NCBI GenBank assembly: GCA_027600665.1
Contig: JADGJL010000036.1
Coordinates: 1 to 62,624 of the forward strand
Direction: 5' to 3'
Length of the DNA: 62,624 nucleotides
Source: Irineochytrium annulatum
Lineage: Eukaryota; Chytridiomycota; Chytridiomycetes; Chytridiales; Chytridiaceae
Shown piece after piece: positions 10,175-19,919 of this stretch. The position numbers and the translations under genes were made by a program. Under the pieces are notes generated by a model. The model saw only the letters and a program-made list of their open reading frames with translations, had not been told where the DNA came from and made no database searches. The first letter of the stretch is position 1, and each line of letters begins with the position of its first letter.

Positions 10175-10228
10175 TATTCAGATCTATTTACGGTAAAAGA
10201 AACCCTTGCGAACGACATGCATATCTTC

Positions 10229-10624
10229 TTACGACAGATTAAACATCCCTAACGTTGAACACTTCTGTGATTCGTGATTTACGACCTCTTCCATGTTAAT
10301 GTCCAGCAGATTGCAGAGAGCCGACATGTAGAACAGATTCCGCCCTAGTTCAGAGCTGATGACCTCTCGGCAATTCTCACACAATTCACCTTCCACATGC
10401 GTTTCCAGCAGGCCCTTGGTTTGAGCGATATCGCTCTCCGGGGCATATTTCTGCTTGGTGGCGTGCAGCTCGATGCAGCCGCATTCGGTAATGGCTTTGG
10501 ACACGGCACGGTTAACAGACGCTCCGGCTTGTCCCGTTTTGGACAGTACATCAATCAGGCTGCGATGACGCAACAACAGTTCAGAAACTTGATCCTGGAA
10601 AGCCTGTAAACTTAGCGTACTCAT
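10229..10624 (-). CDS. Conserved small protein of unknown function with cysteine motifs
   Basis: A 131-residue, mostly helical, soluble protein. I do not know its function. Homologues at this site in Paenibacillus are, as I recall, labelled DUF1573, but that label is uncertain. Visible features are an ECGC motif in the first half, a CENCREV motif near residue 92 and a final CSTLGMFNLS; the paired cysteines suggest metal or redox chemistry. The ATG at 10624 lies eight bases after GAGGTGAG; a GTG three codons earlier overlaps that site and is less likely. It is the only reverse-strand gene in the first 58 kb and has its own promoter. Confidence 0.75.
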   Translation of the reverse strand: MSTLSLQAFQDQVSELLLRHRSLIDVLSKTGQAGASVNRAVSKAITECGCIELHATKQKYAPESDIAQTKGLLETHVEGELCENCREVISSELGRNLFYMSALCNLLDINMEEVVNHESQKCSTLGMFNLS

Positions 10625-10658
10625 TTTTGCCACTCACCTCGGGATATGAATTGAATTC

Positions 10659-10688
10659 ATTATATGCCAATAATTTACCTACTTTCAA
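10659..10688 (-). promoter_or_regulatory. SigA-type promoter of the reverse-strand gene
   Basis: On the minus strand TTGAAA (10688-10683), an 18-base spacer and TATAAT (10664-10659) lie about 35 bases before the start codon of the gene at 10229-10624. Confidence 0.75.
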
Positions 10689-10792
10689 CTGACGATTGCA
10701 ACATTTCCAAAAAGTTCTTCCGGAAGGGATTAGCAAATTAGGAATTGGATCATACTGGATATCAAGATACATTGAAGGAGGTGCAGGGACTA

Positions 10793-11878
10793 ATGTGGAA
10801 AAAAGGCATTTTAACTTTTACAGGATTGTGCGGTGCATGGTTCGGCTACACGGCATATCATCTGGCAGGAAAATCGGTCCCATGGATGGCGGAATGGATT
10901 CAGTCCGCAGGATTACTGGGAGCTGGTATATCGACGCTGCTGGGAGCTGTAATGTTTATGGCTGTATGTAATATTGGTGGAACATTGATGGCAGACAGAC
11001 TGCATAGTGGAATCGAATCATTGGCAAAAGTACCTATGAATGAACTGGCTGCAGGTGCCGCAGGTACCGTTGCCGGCTTGCTGGTGGCTTTGTTGTTATA
11101 CCCTGTTGTGGGATGGATGGGAACGGCAGGAGAAGTGCTACAAGTGGCACTGACGGTGATAGGTGCTTATTCCGGCTACACCCTTGCCATGGCGAAGAAA
11201 GACGATCTGGGGGCATTCTGGATGTCTGGGCGATGGGGTCATCCCGAGGTGGATGAGGATAGACGGATGGAAGAACATAAAATTCTGGATACCAGTGTTA
11301 TTATTGATGGGCGTATCGCGGATATATGCAAAACCGGATTTATTGAAGGCACGATCGTCATTCCGGAATTCGTTCTGGAGGAGCTGCAGCATATTGCCGA
11401 TTCATCGGATCTGCTCAAGCGGAACAGAGGACGGCGAGGATTGGACATTTTGAACAAAATCCAGAAGGAACTTGATGTAAAAGTCCTGATCTACGAAGGG
11501 GATTTCGAGGAAATCTCCGAGGTGGACAGCAAATTGGTTAAACTGGCTAAAGTGCTTCAGGGCAAAGTGGTCACCAATGACTTTAATCTGAACAAAGTGT
11601 GCGAACTCCAGGGTGTATCTGTGCTGAACATTAATGATCTCGCCAATGCCGTTAAGCCAGTTGTTCTGCCAGGTGAGGAGATCATGGTGCAGATCATCAA
11701 GGATGGCAAGGAGCATGGTCAAGGTGTAGCCTATCTGGATGATGGCACAATGATCGTTGTGGAGGGCGGACGCGAGTATATTGGCATGATGATGGAAGTG
11801 CTCGTGACCAGTGTGCTGCAGACTTCAGCGGGACGAATGATTTTTGCCAAGCCGAAACTGTTGGAAAAAGCCCAATAA
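10793..11878 (+). CDS. yacL: Membrane PIN/TRAM domain protein YacL
   Basis: A 361-residue protein with four hydrophobic segments in the first 140 residues, then a PIN nuclease-like domain (LDTSVIIDGRIADI, with later acidic residues and TNDFNLNKV) and a C-terminal TRAM-like RNA-binding domain. This is the plan of YacL, a conserved Firmicute membrane protein; its PIN acidic residues suggest RNase activity, but the role is not settled. The start was placed at 10793, after GGAGG; the in-frame ATG at 10745 would add 16 residues. In B. subtilis yacL follows disA directly; here two genes intervene. Confidence 0.93.
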   Translation: MWKKGILTFTGLCGAWFGYTAYHLAGKSVPWMAEWIQSAGLLGAGISTLLGAVMFMAVCNIGGTLMADRLHSGIESLAKVPMNELAAGAAGTVAGLLVALLLYPVVGWMGTAGEVLQVALTVIGAYSGYTLAMAKKDDLGAFWMSGRWGHPEVDEDRRMEEHKILDTSVIIDGRIADICKTGFIEGTIVIPEFVLEELQHIADSSDLLKRNRGRRGLDILNKIQKELDVKVLIYEGDFEEISEVDSKLVKLAKVLQGKVVTNDFNLNKVCELQGVSVLNINDLANAVKPVVLPGEEIMVQIIKDGKEHGQGVAYLDDGTMIVVEGGREYIGMMMEVLVTSVLQTSAGRMIFAKPKLLEKAQ

Positions 11879-11960
11879 AGCGGTATGATGGGTAGTGTAT
11901 CGTTGAATGATATTGTGTATCTTTGAACGATAAACTGACAGACAAGGCAGGGATTGCGGC

Positions 11961-12656
11961 ATGGATAAAGGGTGGGGCGTTGTCATTGTGGCAGCAGGTC
12001 GCGGAACCCGGATGGGGACGACCGAGAGCAAACAGTTTCTGTTGCTGCAGGACAAGCCCGTTTTCATACATACGCTTGAGGTATTTGCTGCGCTGGACGA
12101 GATCCTCGAGATGGTGCTGGTCACAGGAGCTGCAGATGTTGAACGCTGCCAGGATTGGGTAAAAAAATACCAACTGGATTCACGTGTCCATGTTATCCCC
12201 GGAGGGAAAGAGAGACAACATTCTGTCCATAAAGGCCTTGAGGCACTTGGGACGGATTGGGTTCTCGTTCACGACGGGGTACGTCCTTTTGTGAACCATG
12301 AGCAGATCAAGGGATGCATGGAGGCTGCCATAGCCGGTGGTGGAGCAGCTGTACTGGCGGTTCCCGTGAAGGATACGATCAAACAAGTGAATGCGGAGGG
12401 AGTCGTTACGGCGACACCAGATCGCAGCAGTCTGTGGAGCATTCAAACCCCGCAGGCTTTTCGTCTTTCTTCCCTGCTCTCCGCCTACGAATCAGCCGAG
12501 CAGGACGGTTTTCTGGGGACAGATGACGCCATGCTGGCTGAACGTCAGGGTATGTCGGTCAAGGTTGTGGAAGGCAATTATACAAATATCAAATTAACAA
12601 CGCCGGAAGATTTGCAATACGCTGCGTTTTTGCTGGGGGGAGAGAAGAAGCGATGA
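11961..12656 (+). CDS. ispD: 2-C-methyl-D-erythritol 4-phosphate cytidylyltransferase
   Basis: Third enzyme of the non-mevalonate isoprenoid pathway; joins methylerythritol phosphate to CTP. The 231-residue protein has the nucleotide-binding N-terminus [13 protein letters not shown] with the following Lys-Gln-Phe, a HDGVRPF motif near residue 100 and TPQAFR near residue 160, all typical of IspD. It overlaps ispF by four bases (ATGA), giving translational coupling of the third and fifth pathway steps. Confidence 0.97.
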   Translation: MDKGWGVVIVAAGRGTRMGTTESKQFLLLQDKPVFIHTLEVFAALDEILEMVLVTGAADVERCQDWVKKYQLDSRVHVIPGGKERQHSVHKGLEALGTDWVLVHDGVRPFVNHEQIKGCMEAAIAGGGAAVLAVPVKDTIKQVNAEGVVTATPDRSSLWSIQTPQAFRLSSLLSAYESAEQDGFLGTDDAMLAERQGMSVKVVEGNYTNIKLTTPEDLQYAAFLLGGEKKR

Positions 12657-13129
12657 TACGTGTAGGACAGGGATTTGATGTACATCAGCTGGTAGAGGGA
12701 CGCCCGTGTATTATTGGCGGAGTAACGATTCCTTATGAAAAAGGACTGCTGGGTCACTCGGACGCAGACGTGCTGTTGCACGCGATTAGTGATGCCATTT
12801 TGGGTGCGCTGGCACTTGGGGATATCGGCAAGCACTTCCCGGATACCGATCCAGAATTCAAGGATGCCGATAGCCTGAAATTGCTGGAGCATGTATGGCA
12901 GCTTGTGAAGGATCGCGGATATCGGTTAGGCAATATCGATTCAACGATTATTGCCCAGAAGCCGAAGATGGCACCTTACATCCCGCAGATGGCTGAGGTT
13001 ATTGCCAAGGCACTGGAAGCGGATGTAACACTGGTGAACGTGAAAGCAACAACGACAGAGCAACTGGGATTCCCGGGACGGGGAGAGGGCATTGCTGCTC
13101 AATCCGTTGTTTGCCTGGTTCGTGTGTGA
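12653..13129 (+). CDS. ispF: 2-C-methyl-D-erythritol 2,4-cyclodiphosphate synthase
   Basis: Cyclises the CDP-methylerythritol phosphate intermediate in isoprenoid synthesis. The 158-residue protein has the zinc ligands in GFDVHQL (Asp and His at the N-terminus), [18 protein letters not shown] near residue 35 and a second conserved stretch [10 protein letters not shown]-terminal [18 protein letters not shown] is the substrate-binding tail. Start and length match the family. It starts inside the end of ispD and precedes gltX by 33 bases. Confidence 0.97.
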   Translation: MIRVGQGFDVHQLVEGRPCIIGGVTIPYEKGLLGHSDADVLLHAISDAILGALALGDIGKHFPDTDPEFKDADSLKLLEHVWQLVKDRGYRLGNIDSTIIAQKPKMAPYIPQMAEVIAKALEADVTLVNVKATTTEQLGFPGRGEGIAAQSVVCLVRV

Positions 13130-13162
13130 TATCATCAATTAATTCATGACGGAGGGGATCAT

Positions 13163-14620
13163 ATGAGCACGGAAATTCGTGTGCGTTACGCGCCGAGCCC
13201 AACAGGACATCTGCATATCGGGAATGCCCGTACGGCGCTGTTTAACTATCTATATGCCAAACATAATAACGGTAAATTCATTATTCGTATTGAAGATACG
13301 GACGTAAAACGGAATATTGCTGGTGGTGAAGAAAGCCAGCTGAAATACCTGAAATGGCTCGGAATCGAGTGGGATGAAAGTATTGATGTGGGCGGAGAAT
13401 ACGGACCATACCGTCAAACGGAACGTCTGGACCTCTATCGTAAATATACACAGGAATTGCTGGATAAAGGTCTGGCTTACCCTTGCTTCTGCACGGAAGA
13501 GGAATTGGAGCAAGAGCGTGAGGAGCAGTCAGCACGTGGAGAAACACCGCGTTATTCAGGCAAACACCGTGATCTGACTCCAGAGCAGATTAGTGCATTT
13601 GAAGCGGAAGGCCGCGTAGCGAGTATTCGTTTCCGTGTGCCCGAAGAGCGCGTATATACGTTTGATGACATGGTTAAAGGTACAATCTCGTTCAACAGCA
13701 AGGAATCCGGTGACTTCGTCATTGTGAAAAAAGACGGCATTCCCACGTACAACTATGCTGTTGCTGTGGATGATCACTTGATGAAGATCTCCCACGTCCT
13801 GCGTGGGGAAGATCACATCTCAAACACGCCGCGTCAACTGATGATCTATGAAGCGCTGGGCTGGGAGCCACCGCAATTCGGCCATATGACGCTGATCGTG
13901 AATGAAAATCACAAGAAGCTGAGTAAACGAGATGAATCCGTGATTCAGTTTATTGAGCAGTATGATCAGCTCGGCTATTTGCCTGAAGCGATGTTTAACT
14001 TCATTTCCCTGCTCGGCTGGTCGCCGGAAGGGGAGGAAGAGATCTTCTCGCAAGAACAACTCATTTCCATTTTTGATACGAAACGCCTGTCCAAGAGCCC
14101 GGCCGTTTTTGATACACACAAGCTGGCTCACTTGAACAACCACTATATCAAACATGCTGACCCGGAACGGATTGCCGAAATGGCCATTCCGCATCTGCAA
14201 AAAGCAGGACGTCTTCCTGGGGATCTATCCGCTGAGCAAAAAGAGTGGGCGCATACCCTCGTGCATCTCTATCAGGAACAGATGAATGCCGCATCCGATA
14301 TCGTAGAATTGTCGGAAGTGTTCTTCCGTTCGGAGATTGAGCTGGAAACTGAAGGTGCCGCAGTTCTCGCTGAAGAGCAGGTGCCGACTGTGCTGAAGGC
14401 ATTTGCCGATAAAGTGCAGGCAAGTGAAGAGTTCACGCCAAGCAAAATGGCTGCACTGATCAAGGAAGTACAGAAAGAAACCGGCTTTAAGGGCAAACAG
14501 CTCTTTATGCCAATTCGTGTAGCCTTGACCGGACAGACGCATGGACGGGATCTAAATCAAACGATCGTGCTTCTGGGTCGTGATACAGTGATCGAACGAT
14601 TGCTCGCACAAGTAAAATAA
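13163..14620 (+). CDS. gltX: Glutamyl-tRNA synthetase
   Basis: Charges tRNA-Glu (and in Bacillales also tRNA-Gln, later corrected by GatCAB). The 485-residue class I enzyme has the HIGH-type motif HIGN within [14 protein letters not shown] near residue 18, a CFC pair in the connecting region near residue 110, and the KMSKS-type motif KLSKR near residue 252. The C-terminal half is the helical anticodon-binding part. GGAGGGG precedes the ATG. Order ispF-gltX-cysE is as in B. subtilis. No T-run terminator is visible right after the stop codon. Confidence 0.97.
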   Translation: MSTEIRVRYAPSPTGHLHIGNARTALFNYLYAKHNNGKFIIRIEDTDVKRNIAGGEESQLKYLKWLGIEWDESIDVGGEYGPYRQTERLDLYRKYTQELLDKGLAYPCFCTEEELEQEREEQSARGETPRYSGKHRDLTPEQISAFEAEGRVASIRFRVPEERVYTFDDMVKGTISFNSKESGDFVIVKKDGIPTYNYAVAVDDHLMKISHVLRGEDHISNTPRQLMIYEALGWEPPQFGHMTLIVNENHKKLSKRDESVIQFIEQYDQLGYLPEAMFNFISLLGWSPEGEEEIFSQEQLISIFDTKRLSKSPAVFDTHKLAHLNNHYIKHADPERIAEMAIPHLQKAGRLPGDLSAEQKEWAHTLVHLYQEQMNAASDIVELSEVFFRSEIELETEGAAVLAEEQVPTVLKAFADKVQASEEFTPSKMAALIKEVQKETGFKGKQLFMPIRVALTGQTHGRDLNQTIVLLGRDTVIERLLAQVK

Positions 14621-14694
14621 GATTATCCGAGGGGCATTCCGTTTAATCGGAATCTGCACACAGTCTGTTCAGGTATGGATTACGTAGGAGGCTG

Positions 14695-14723
14695 TTGTCA
14701 GTCTGAGGCCTTTTCGCTATAAT
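14695..14723 (+). promoter_or_regulatory. SigA promoter of the cysE-cysS T-box transcript
   Basis: TTGTCA (14695-14700), a 17-base spacer and TATAAT (14718-14723) lie about 35 bases before the first T-box helix. Confidence 0.87.
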
Positions 14724-14769
14724 AACAACACAACGAATAATTGATATGATTTATCTAATAGAACAGCAA

Positions 14770-15076
14770 AGATCGGGAGGAGTAGACTGACCCGGGCAGA
14801 TTCAGAGAGGATGGTCCCGCAGCAAAGAAAGATTTCTTTGATTGCGGTGGCTGTGAACCATCCACTGTCCATCAGTCGAAATGCGCCCGTGAGCTGCACA
14901 GCCGAATCCAGCCCCGCCTTTGTCGATCATGACATGGGAAAACGTTAGGATAGGTTGTGACGATTGGTTTCCGTTACCAAACCGCTTGAGGGCTCATTCT
15001 ATTTAAGAATGGACCGAGCAGAGTGGGACCGCGATAAACGCCTCTGCAGCTAAATGCTGCAGGGGCGTTTTTTGTT
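14770..15076 (+). promoter_or_regulatory. Cysteine T-box riboswitch with terminator, ahead of cysE
   Basis: A tRNA-sensing leader in the stretch between gltX and cysE. Stem I: CGGG (14774-14777) pairs with CCCG (14886-14889); the loop-E element AGTA (14781-14784) faces GAA (14878-14880); GACTGA (14785-14790) pairs with TCAGTC (14872-14877); GGATGGT (14809-14815) pairs with ACCATCC (14857-14863). The codon in the specifier position is TGC (14882-14884), cysteine. The T-box core GTGGGACCGCG is at 15023-15033. A terminator (13-bp stem, 15039-15069, then a T run) follows. Uncharged tRNA-Cys should stabilise the antiterminator and switch on cysE and cysS. Confidence 0.95.
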
Positions 15077-15159
15077 TAGGCGAGTGTGCAGTACACTACC
15101 AAAGGAACGCGCCGTCCGGTAAGCCGGAGGACGGGAACCTGAACAAGAGGGGAACGAGC

Positions 15160-15819
15160 ATGTTCAAGAAGATCAGATCAGATATCCAGGCGGTGTTTGA
15201 AAACGATCCGGCGGCCCGAGGTTGGTTTGAAGTGGTACTAACCTACTCAGGGTTGCATGCGATATGGGCACACCGGATGGCTCATTTTTTATACAAGCGA
15301 AGATGGTTTTCGGTGGCCAGGTTCATTTCGCAGGTTAGCCGTTTTATGACAGGGATTGAGATACATCCTGGAGCTACGATCGGGAATCGGTTGTTTATTG
15401 ACCATGGAATGGGCGTCGTTATTGGAGAAACATGTGAGATTGGCGATGATGTTGTTATCTATCAGGGGGTTACGCTTGGCGGAACAGGGAAAGAAAAAGG
15501 AAAGAGACATCCGACCATTGGTAATAATGTGGTTATCTCATCTGGAGCAAAGGTGCTGGGTTCATTTAGCGTGGGGGATCAAAGCAACATTGGGGCGAAC
15601 TCTGTTGTGCTTAAGGAGGTCCCTTCCAATAGTACCGTGGTAGGTATACCGGGCAGAATTGTTAAACAGGATGGCCGACGGGTAGACCGCCTCAGTCAAC
15701 AATTGCCCGATCCGGTCGTTGACTCCTTGCGTGGTATGCAAAAAGAACTCGAACGATTGCAGGAAGAAGTACGTACACTGCAGAATGCCCGTGCAAATGA
15801 GACTGTGCATGATACGTGA
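15160..15819 (+). CDS. cysE: Serine O-acetyltransferase
   Basis: Makes O-acetylserine from serine and acetyl-CoA, the carbon acceptor for cysteine synthesis. The 219-residue protein has a helical N-terminal part and a left-handed beta-helix of hexapeptide repeats (about residues 65-165). The catalytic pair is visible as [11 protein letters not shown] and [10 protein letters not shown]. The C-terminal tail after residue 185 is charged and probably helical. GAGGGGAACGAGC precedes the ATG. It lies behind the cysteine T-box and 42 bases before cysS, so cysteine shortage sensed through tRNA-Cys raises both synthesis and charging. Confidence 0.97.
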   Translation: MFKKIRSDIQAVFENDPAARGWFEVVLTYSGLHAIWAHRMAHFLYKRRWFSVARFISQVSRFMTGIEIHPGATIGNRLFIDHGMGVVIGETCEIGDDVVIYQGVTLGGTGKEKGKRHPTIGNNVVISSGAKVLGSFSVGDQSNIGANSVVLKEVPSNSTVVGIPGRIVKQDGRRVDRLSQQLPDPVVDSLRGMQKELERLQEEVRTLQNARANETVHDT

Positions 15820-15861
15820 TACAATAAATAAAGGCAGTATAGGATGAAAGGATAAGTGACC

Positions 15862-17262
15862 ATGACGCTTCAGATTTATAATACGATGAGTCGTACAAAA
15901 GAAGAATTTGTTCCCCAAGAGCCAGGGAAAGTAAAAATGTATGTCTGCGGACCAACGGTATATGACTATATTCATATTGGAAATGCACGCCCGGTTATCT
16001 TTTTCGACACGGTTCGTGGATACCTGGAACAGACAGGACATGATGTAAACTATGTCGTGAACTTCACGGATGTGGACGATAAGCTGATTCGCAAAGCCGA
16101 ACAACTTGGAACAGACGTTCCTCACGTCGCGGAGAAGTTTATTGCAGCCTACTATGAAGACCTTGAGGGATTGGGTATTCCCAAGGCAAGTAGCAACCCG
16201 AGAGTAACGGAAAACATGCCGCTCATTATTGATTTTATCCGTGAGTTGGTTGAAAAAGGTTTCGCATACGAAAATGGCGGTGACGTCTATTACCGTACAG
16301 GCAAATTCAGCGAGTATGGTAAGCTATCGAAGCAAAATTTACAGGAGCTGCAATTTGGAATCCGTGTAGGTGTGGACGAGCGCAAAGAGCATCCCGAAGA
16401 TTTCGTGCTCTGGAAGGCTGCAAAACCAGGTGAGATCTATTGGTCCAGTCCTTGGGGCGATGGTCGACCAGGCTGGCATATTGAGTGCTCCGCCATGGCT
16501 AGGGAGTACCTTGGGGATACACTGGACATTCACGGGGGTGGACAGGATCTGCAGTTCCCGCACCATGAGTGCGAATGCGCCCAATCCGAGGTGTTAACAG
16601 GTAAACCACTTGCGAACTACTGGATGCATAATGGATTCATCCGGATTGATAACGAGAAGATGTCGAAATCACTCGGTAACGGTGTTCTTGTTAAAGATTT
16701 GCGGAATCAATATAAACGCGAAGCGATTCGTTACTTTATGTTGTCTACCCACTATCGTAACCCGTTGAATTTCACGGATGATACGATGGAGCAGGCACAG
16801 AATAGTGTGGACCGGATTGCGAATGCTGTAGGTAACCTGAACCATCGTCTGAGCGCGGTAACCGTAGATCAGGATATCACAGCAGAGTTTGCGGCAAGAC
16901 TCGACCAAATCCGTCAGCAATATCATGAGAAGATGCAGGATGATTTCAATACTCCTGATGCGATCACTGCTATGTTTGAGTGGGCAGGGGAAGCCAATCA
17001 ACTGTTACAGCAGGAAGTTGTCAATGCGGCAGACATACGTGCGCTCCTTGAATTGTTCAGTGAATTGAATGCTGTGCTTCGCATCTATACAGATGGAGAG
17101 CCAGAACTTCTAGATGAGGAAGTAGAACAGCTGATTGAAGAACGTGTAGAAGCGCGCAAGTCCAAAAACTGGGCAAGAGCGGATGAAATTCGTGATGAGT
17201 TGTCTGCACGGGGCATTCTGCTTGAGGATACGGCGCAGGGTATGAGATGGCGGCGCAAATGA
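15862..17262 (+). CDS. cysS: Cysteinyl-tRNA synthetase
   Basis: Charges tRNA-Cys. The 466-residue class I enzyme has the zinc cysteine and HIGH-type motif in [18 protein letters not shown] near residue 27, a second zinc site region (WHIECSAM, then HHECECAQS) and KMSKSLGN near residue 265. The ATG at 15862, nine bases after AAAGGA, is preferred to the GTG two codons earlier, and gives the same length as I recall for the B. subtilis enzyme. It shares the T-box transcript with cysE. Its end overlaps the start of mrnC. Confidence 0.96.
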   Translation: MTLQIYNTMSRTKEEFVPQEPGKVKMYVCGPTVYDYIHIGNARPVIFFDTVRGYLEQTGHDVNYVVNFTDVDDKLIRKAEQLGTDVPHVAEKFIAAYYEDLEGLGIPKASSNPRVTENMPLIIDFIRELVEKGFAYENGGDVYYRTGKFSEYGKLSKQNLQELQFGIRVGVDERKEHPEDFVLWKAAKPGEIYWSSPWGDGRPGWHIECSAMAREYLGDTLDIHGGGQDLQFPHHECECAQSEVLTGKPLANYWMHNGFIRIDNEKMSKSLGNGVLVKDLRNQYKREAIRYFMLSTHYRNPLNFTDDTMEQAQNSVDRIANAVGNLNHRLSAVTVDQDITAEFAARLDQIRQQYHEKMQDDFNTPDAITAMFEWAGEANQLLQQEVVNAADIRALLELFSELNAVLRIYTDGEPELLDEEVEQLIEERVEARKSKNWARADEIRDELSARGILLEDTAQGMRWRRK

Positions 17263-17738
17263 GCGAAGGACATCCAAATACACCAAAACAACAGGAGCAG
17301 GTCACGGAGGGAGGATGGTTCCCGTATTCTCCGTCCAGACCTGCGAAGTTGATTCCACCTATTGCACTGGCCTATATTGGTGACGCGGTATATGAGGTAG
17401 CTGTTCGTCAATATCTATTGTCGAAAGCCAACATGCGTCCCAATCATCTGCACCGTAGTGCAACCGGATTGGTATCAGCGAAGGCACAGAGCCGCATTCT
17501 TGCAATGATTGAGGCTGAACTGACAGAGGAAGAACGCGATATTGTCCGGCAAGGGCGGAATGCCAAGTCGGGTAGTGTACCCAAAAATGCAGATGTGTTG
17601 GAGTATAGACATGCCACGGCTTTTGAATGTCTCATTGGTTATCTCTACAGCAGTGGTCATCATGATCGCATGATTGAACTGATTAGGCTTGGCATTGAAC
17701 ACGCGGAACAACAATCGTCTTCGCCGACAAAAAAATAG
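17247..17738 (+). CDS. mrnC: Mini-ribonuclease III
   Basis: A dimeric RNase III catalytic domain without a double-stranded RNA-binding domain; in Bacillales it trims the ends of 23S rRNA precursors. The 163-residue protein has the catalytic signature LAYIGDAVYEVAVR near residue 48 and a second acidic patch in RHATAFECLIGYLY. It begins 16 bases inside cysS (ATG 17247, after AGGG); an ATG at 17259 with a four-base overlap is also possible. The 20-25 residue tail ahead of the domain is longer than in B. subtilis. Confidence 0.95.
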   Translation: MAAQMSEGHPNTPKQQEQVTEGGWFPYSPSRPAKLIPPIALAYIGDAVYEVAVRQYLLSKANMRPNHLHRSATGLVSAKAQSRILAMIEAELTEEERDIVRQGRNAKSGSVPKNADVLEYRHATAFECLIGYLYSSGHHDRMIELIRLGIEHAEQQSSSPTKK

Positions 17739-17781
17739 AAATTTCAACAAAACAACGCATTACAGAGAGGAACGAACAACG

Positions 17782-18528
17782 ATGGAAGAAGAATGGATCG
17801 CGGGTAAACACTCCGTGACGGAGGCGCTGCGTTCAGGCCGGACCATTAATAAAATATGGATTGCCGATACAGCACAGAAACATCTGACTCAACCTATTAT
17901 CTCGGAAGCCAAAAAACTAGGTATTGTCATTCAACATGTGGACAAGCGTAAGCTGGATCAAACGGTACCAGGCATTCAGCATCAGGGGGTAGTTGCACAA
18001 GCTGCACCATACGCTTATGTGGAGGTAGAAGACATTCTTGCCGCAGCGAAAGCGAAGAATGAGCATCCTTTCCTGATTCTGCTGGATGAGATCGAAGATC
18101 CTCATAACCTGGGGTCGATTTTGCGGACAGCGGACTGCACGGGTGCACATGGCGTTATTGTACCCAAACGTCGCTCGGCAGCAGTAACAGCAACGGTATC
18201 CAAAACGTCAGCAGGCGCTGTGGAGTACGTGCCAGTGGCTCGTGTAAGTAATCTTGGTCAGACCATTGATCGTCTCAAAGAGGAAGGTGTATGGGTTGTA
18301 GGGACAGATGTCACGGCTCATGAAGGTGTCTTTGGTAATGGAGTCTTTACTGGCCCTGTTGCACTGGTAATCGGGAATGAAAACAAGGGAATGGGACGAC
18401 TTATTCGTGAGAAATGCGACGTACTGATCAAATTACCGATGCAAGGTCAGATTAACTCCTTGAATGCTTCCGTGGCAGCGGGTGTTGTCATGTATGAAGT
18501 GCTCCGCTCGCGTCAAGCGCAGGAATAG
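17782..18528 (+). CDS. rlmB: 23S rRNA (guanosine-2'-O-)-methyltransferase RlmB family protein
   Basis: SPOUT-family 2'-O-methyltransferase related to YacO/RlmB, which modifies 23S rRNA. The 248-residue protein has an N-terminal substrate-binding domain (EEWIAGKHSVTEAL) and the three SPOUT motifs: NLGSILRTAD near residue 105, VIGNENKGMGRLI near residue 200, and LPMQGQINSLNASVAAG near the C-terminus. The start is the ATG at 17782, after GAGAGG; the open frame extends 31 codons further into mrnC without a ribosome site. It precedes rae1 by five bases. Confidence 0.95.
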   Translation: MEEEWIAGKHSVTEALRSGRTINKIWIADTAQKHLTQPIISEAKKLGIVIQHVDKRKLDQTVPGIQHQGVVAQAAPYAYVEVEDILAAAKAKNEHPFLILLDEIEDPHNLGSILRTADCTGAHGVIVPKRRSAAVTATVSKTSAGAVEYVPVARVSNLGQTIDRLKEEGVWVVGTDVTAHEGVFGNGVFTGPVALVIGNENKGMGRLIREKCDVLIKLPMQGQINSLNASVAAGVVMYEVLRSRQAQE

Positions 18529-18533
18529 AAGGT

Positions 18534-19055
18534 ATGGCTGATTCCCGTGATGTGCTTCTTGTAGACGGGTACAACATGATTGGCGACTGGCCGGAGTTAA
18601 CCAAACTGGCAGAAAGTGGGCTAGAAGAGGCGCGCAACAGGCTTCTTTTTCGTCTTGCCGACTATCAGGCTTTCTCCGGCCGGCGAGTCATTGTTGTGTT
18701 TGACGCCTACCTCGTGCCTGGACTCGGTAAATCCTTTACACAGAGCAAAGTGCAGATATATTTTACAAAGGAAAAAGAGACGGCAGACGAATGCATTGAG
18801 AGACTCGTTCGGGAACTAAGCATGCGAAGACGCCAAATCTATGTGGCTACGAGCGATATGGTAGAGCAACATGTCATTTTCGGACAGGGAGCGCTACGCG
18901 TATCTGCAAGGGAACTGCTCATTGAGGTTGAGCAGAACGAAAAAGAATTAAAAAAACGACTGGAAGAAGATCAGGCGAAGACCACGCGTAATACACTCGG
19001 GGGCAAGTTGAGTCCGGATGTATTGAAAGAGTTTGAGCGGTGGCGCCGGGAATAA
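18534..19055 (+). CDS. rae1: Ribosome-associated endonuclease Rae1 (YacP, NYN domain)
   Basis: A NYN/PIN-like nuclease that in B. subtilis binds the ribosomal A site and cuts certain mRNAs during translation. The 173-residue protein begins with the NYN signature LLVDGYNMIGDW at residue 8 and keeps the later acidic positions (VFDAY, ATSDM). The C-terminus is charged and helical. It follows rlmB by five bases with AAGG as ribosome site, so it is translated from the cysE-to-rae1 message. The order rlmB-rae1-sigH is conserved. Confidence 0.93.
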   Translation: MADSRDVLLVDGYNMIGDWPELTKLAESGLEEARNRLLFRLADYQAFSGRRVIVVFDAYLVPGLGKSFTQSKVQIYFTKEKETADECIERLVRELSMRRRQIYVATSDMVEQHVIFGQGALRVSARELLIEVEQNEKELKKRLEEDQAKTTRNTLGGKLSPDVLKEFERWRRE

Positions 19056-19134
19056 CAGTTCGTTTTTACAAAAATTAGAATATTGAAACTCTTGACATTT
19101 ATGTTATTGATGTTCTTTTTTAGGCAGAGCGTGG

Positions 19135-19164
19135 TTGACGGTGTGAGGTACCATCATATATACT
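19135..19164 (+). promoter_or_regulatory. SigA promoter of sigH
   Basis: TTGACG (19135-19140), an 18-base spacer and TATACT (19159-19164) lie 62 bases before the sigH start. A stronger -35-like TTGACA at 19092-19097 has no matching -10. Confidence 0.72.
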
Positions 19165-19226
19165 GATCCTATATTTCATAGAGTAGAGTAACGGGGTACC
19201 TTGCGTTGCAGCCGGAGGGATTGTCT

Positions 19227-19871
19227 GTGAGTGTCGACCTCAAAGATATCATGTTATCTAAGTATGATTACCAAAGTGACGAAGACATTGTCGAAGCTTT
19301 CCGTGAAGGCGAAAGCGAAGCGTTAGAGTTTTTGATTAACAAGTATCGTAACTTTGTACGCGCCAAGGCTAGATCTTATTTTCTGATTGGGGCAGACCGG
19401 GAAGATATTATTCAAGAAGGAATGATTGGCCTCTATAAATCCATTCGAGATTTTAAAGGGGACAAGCTGGCTTCATTCAAGGCTTTTGCTGAACTGTGTA
19501 TTACAAGACAGATTATCACGGCGATTAAGACAGCAACACGTCAGAAGCATATTCCGCTTAATTCTTATGTATCTCTGGACAAGCCCATTTATGACGAAGA
19601 GTCTGATCGTACGTTACTCGATGTGATTTGTGGAACCCAGGTCAGTGATCCGGAAGAATTAATCATCAATCAGGAAGAGTTTGTGGGCCTGGAAGATAAA
19701 ATGTCCGAGATTCTAAGTGATCTGGAGCGTAAAGTATTGATGTTGTATCTGGACGGGAGATCTTATCAAGAGATTGCAGTAGATTTGGACAGACATGTGA
19801 AGTCCATTGATAATGCACTTCAGCGCGTCAAGCGCAAACTTGAAAAGTACCTGGAAGTTCGAGATAATTGA
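19227..19871 (+). CDS. sigH: RNA polymerase sigma-H factor
   Basis: Alternative sigma factor for the transition from growth to stationary phase and early sporulation. The 214-residue protein is very close to known SigH: region 2 with NFVRAKARSYFLIGADREDI and QEGMIGLYKSIRDF, a conserved ITRQIITAIKTATRQKHIPL linker, and region 4 ending in RHVKSIDNALQRVKRKLEKYL. A GTG at 19227, seven bases after GGAGGG, is the best start; an in-frame TTG at 19206 lies ahead of that site. It has its own promoter and terminator. Confidence 0.96.
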   Translation: MSVDLKDIMLSKYDYQSDEDIVEAFREGESEALEFLINKYRNFVRAKARSYFLIGADREDIIQEGMIGLYKSIRDFKGDKLASFKAFAELCITRQIITAIKTATRQKHIPLNSYVSLDKPIYDEESDRTLLDVICGTQVSDPEELIINQEEFVGLEDKMSEILSDLERKVLMLYLDGRSYQEIAVDLDRHVKSIDNALQRVKRKLEKYLEVRDN

Positions 19872-19891
19872 ACACATGTTGTCGTTGATGG

Positions 19892-19919
19892 AAAAGGCTC
19901 GGTGTTTGAGTCTTTTTTT
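19892..19919 (+). terminator. Terminator of sigH
   Basis: A short stem (AAGGCTC with GAGTCTT, one G-U pair) is followed by seven T residues. Confidence 0.7.

Noticed and set aside
19092..19097. TTGACA as -35 of the sigH promoter
   Set aside because: No acceptable -10 lies 16-18 bases downstream; TTGACG/TATACT further on is better.
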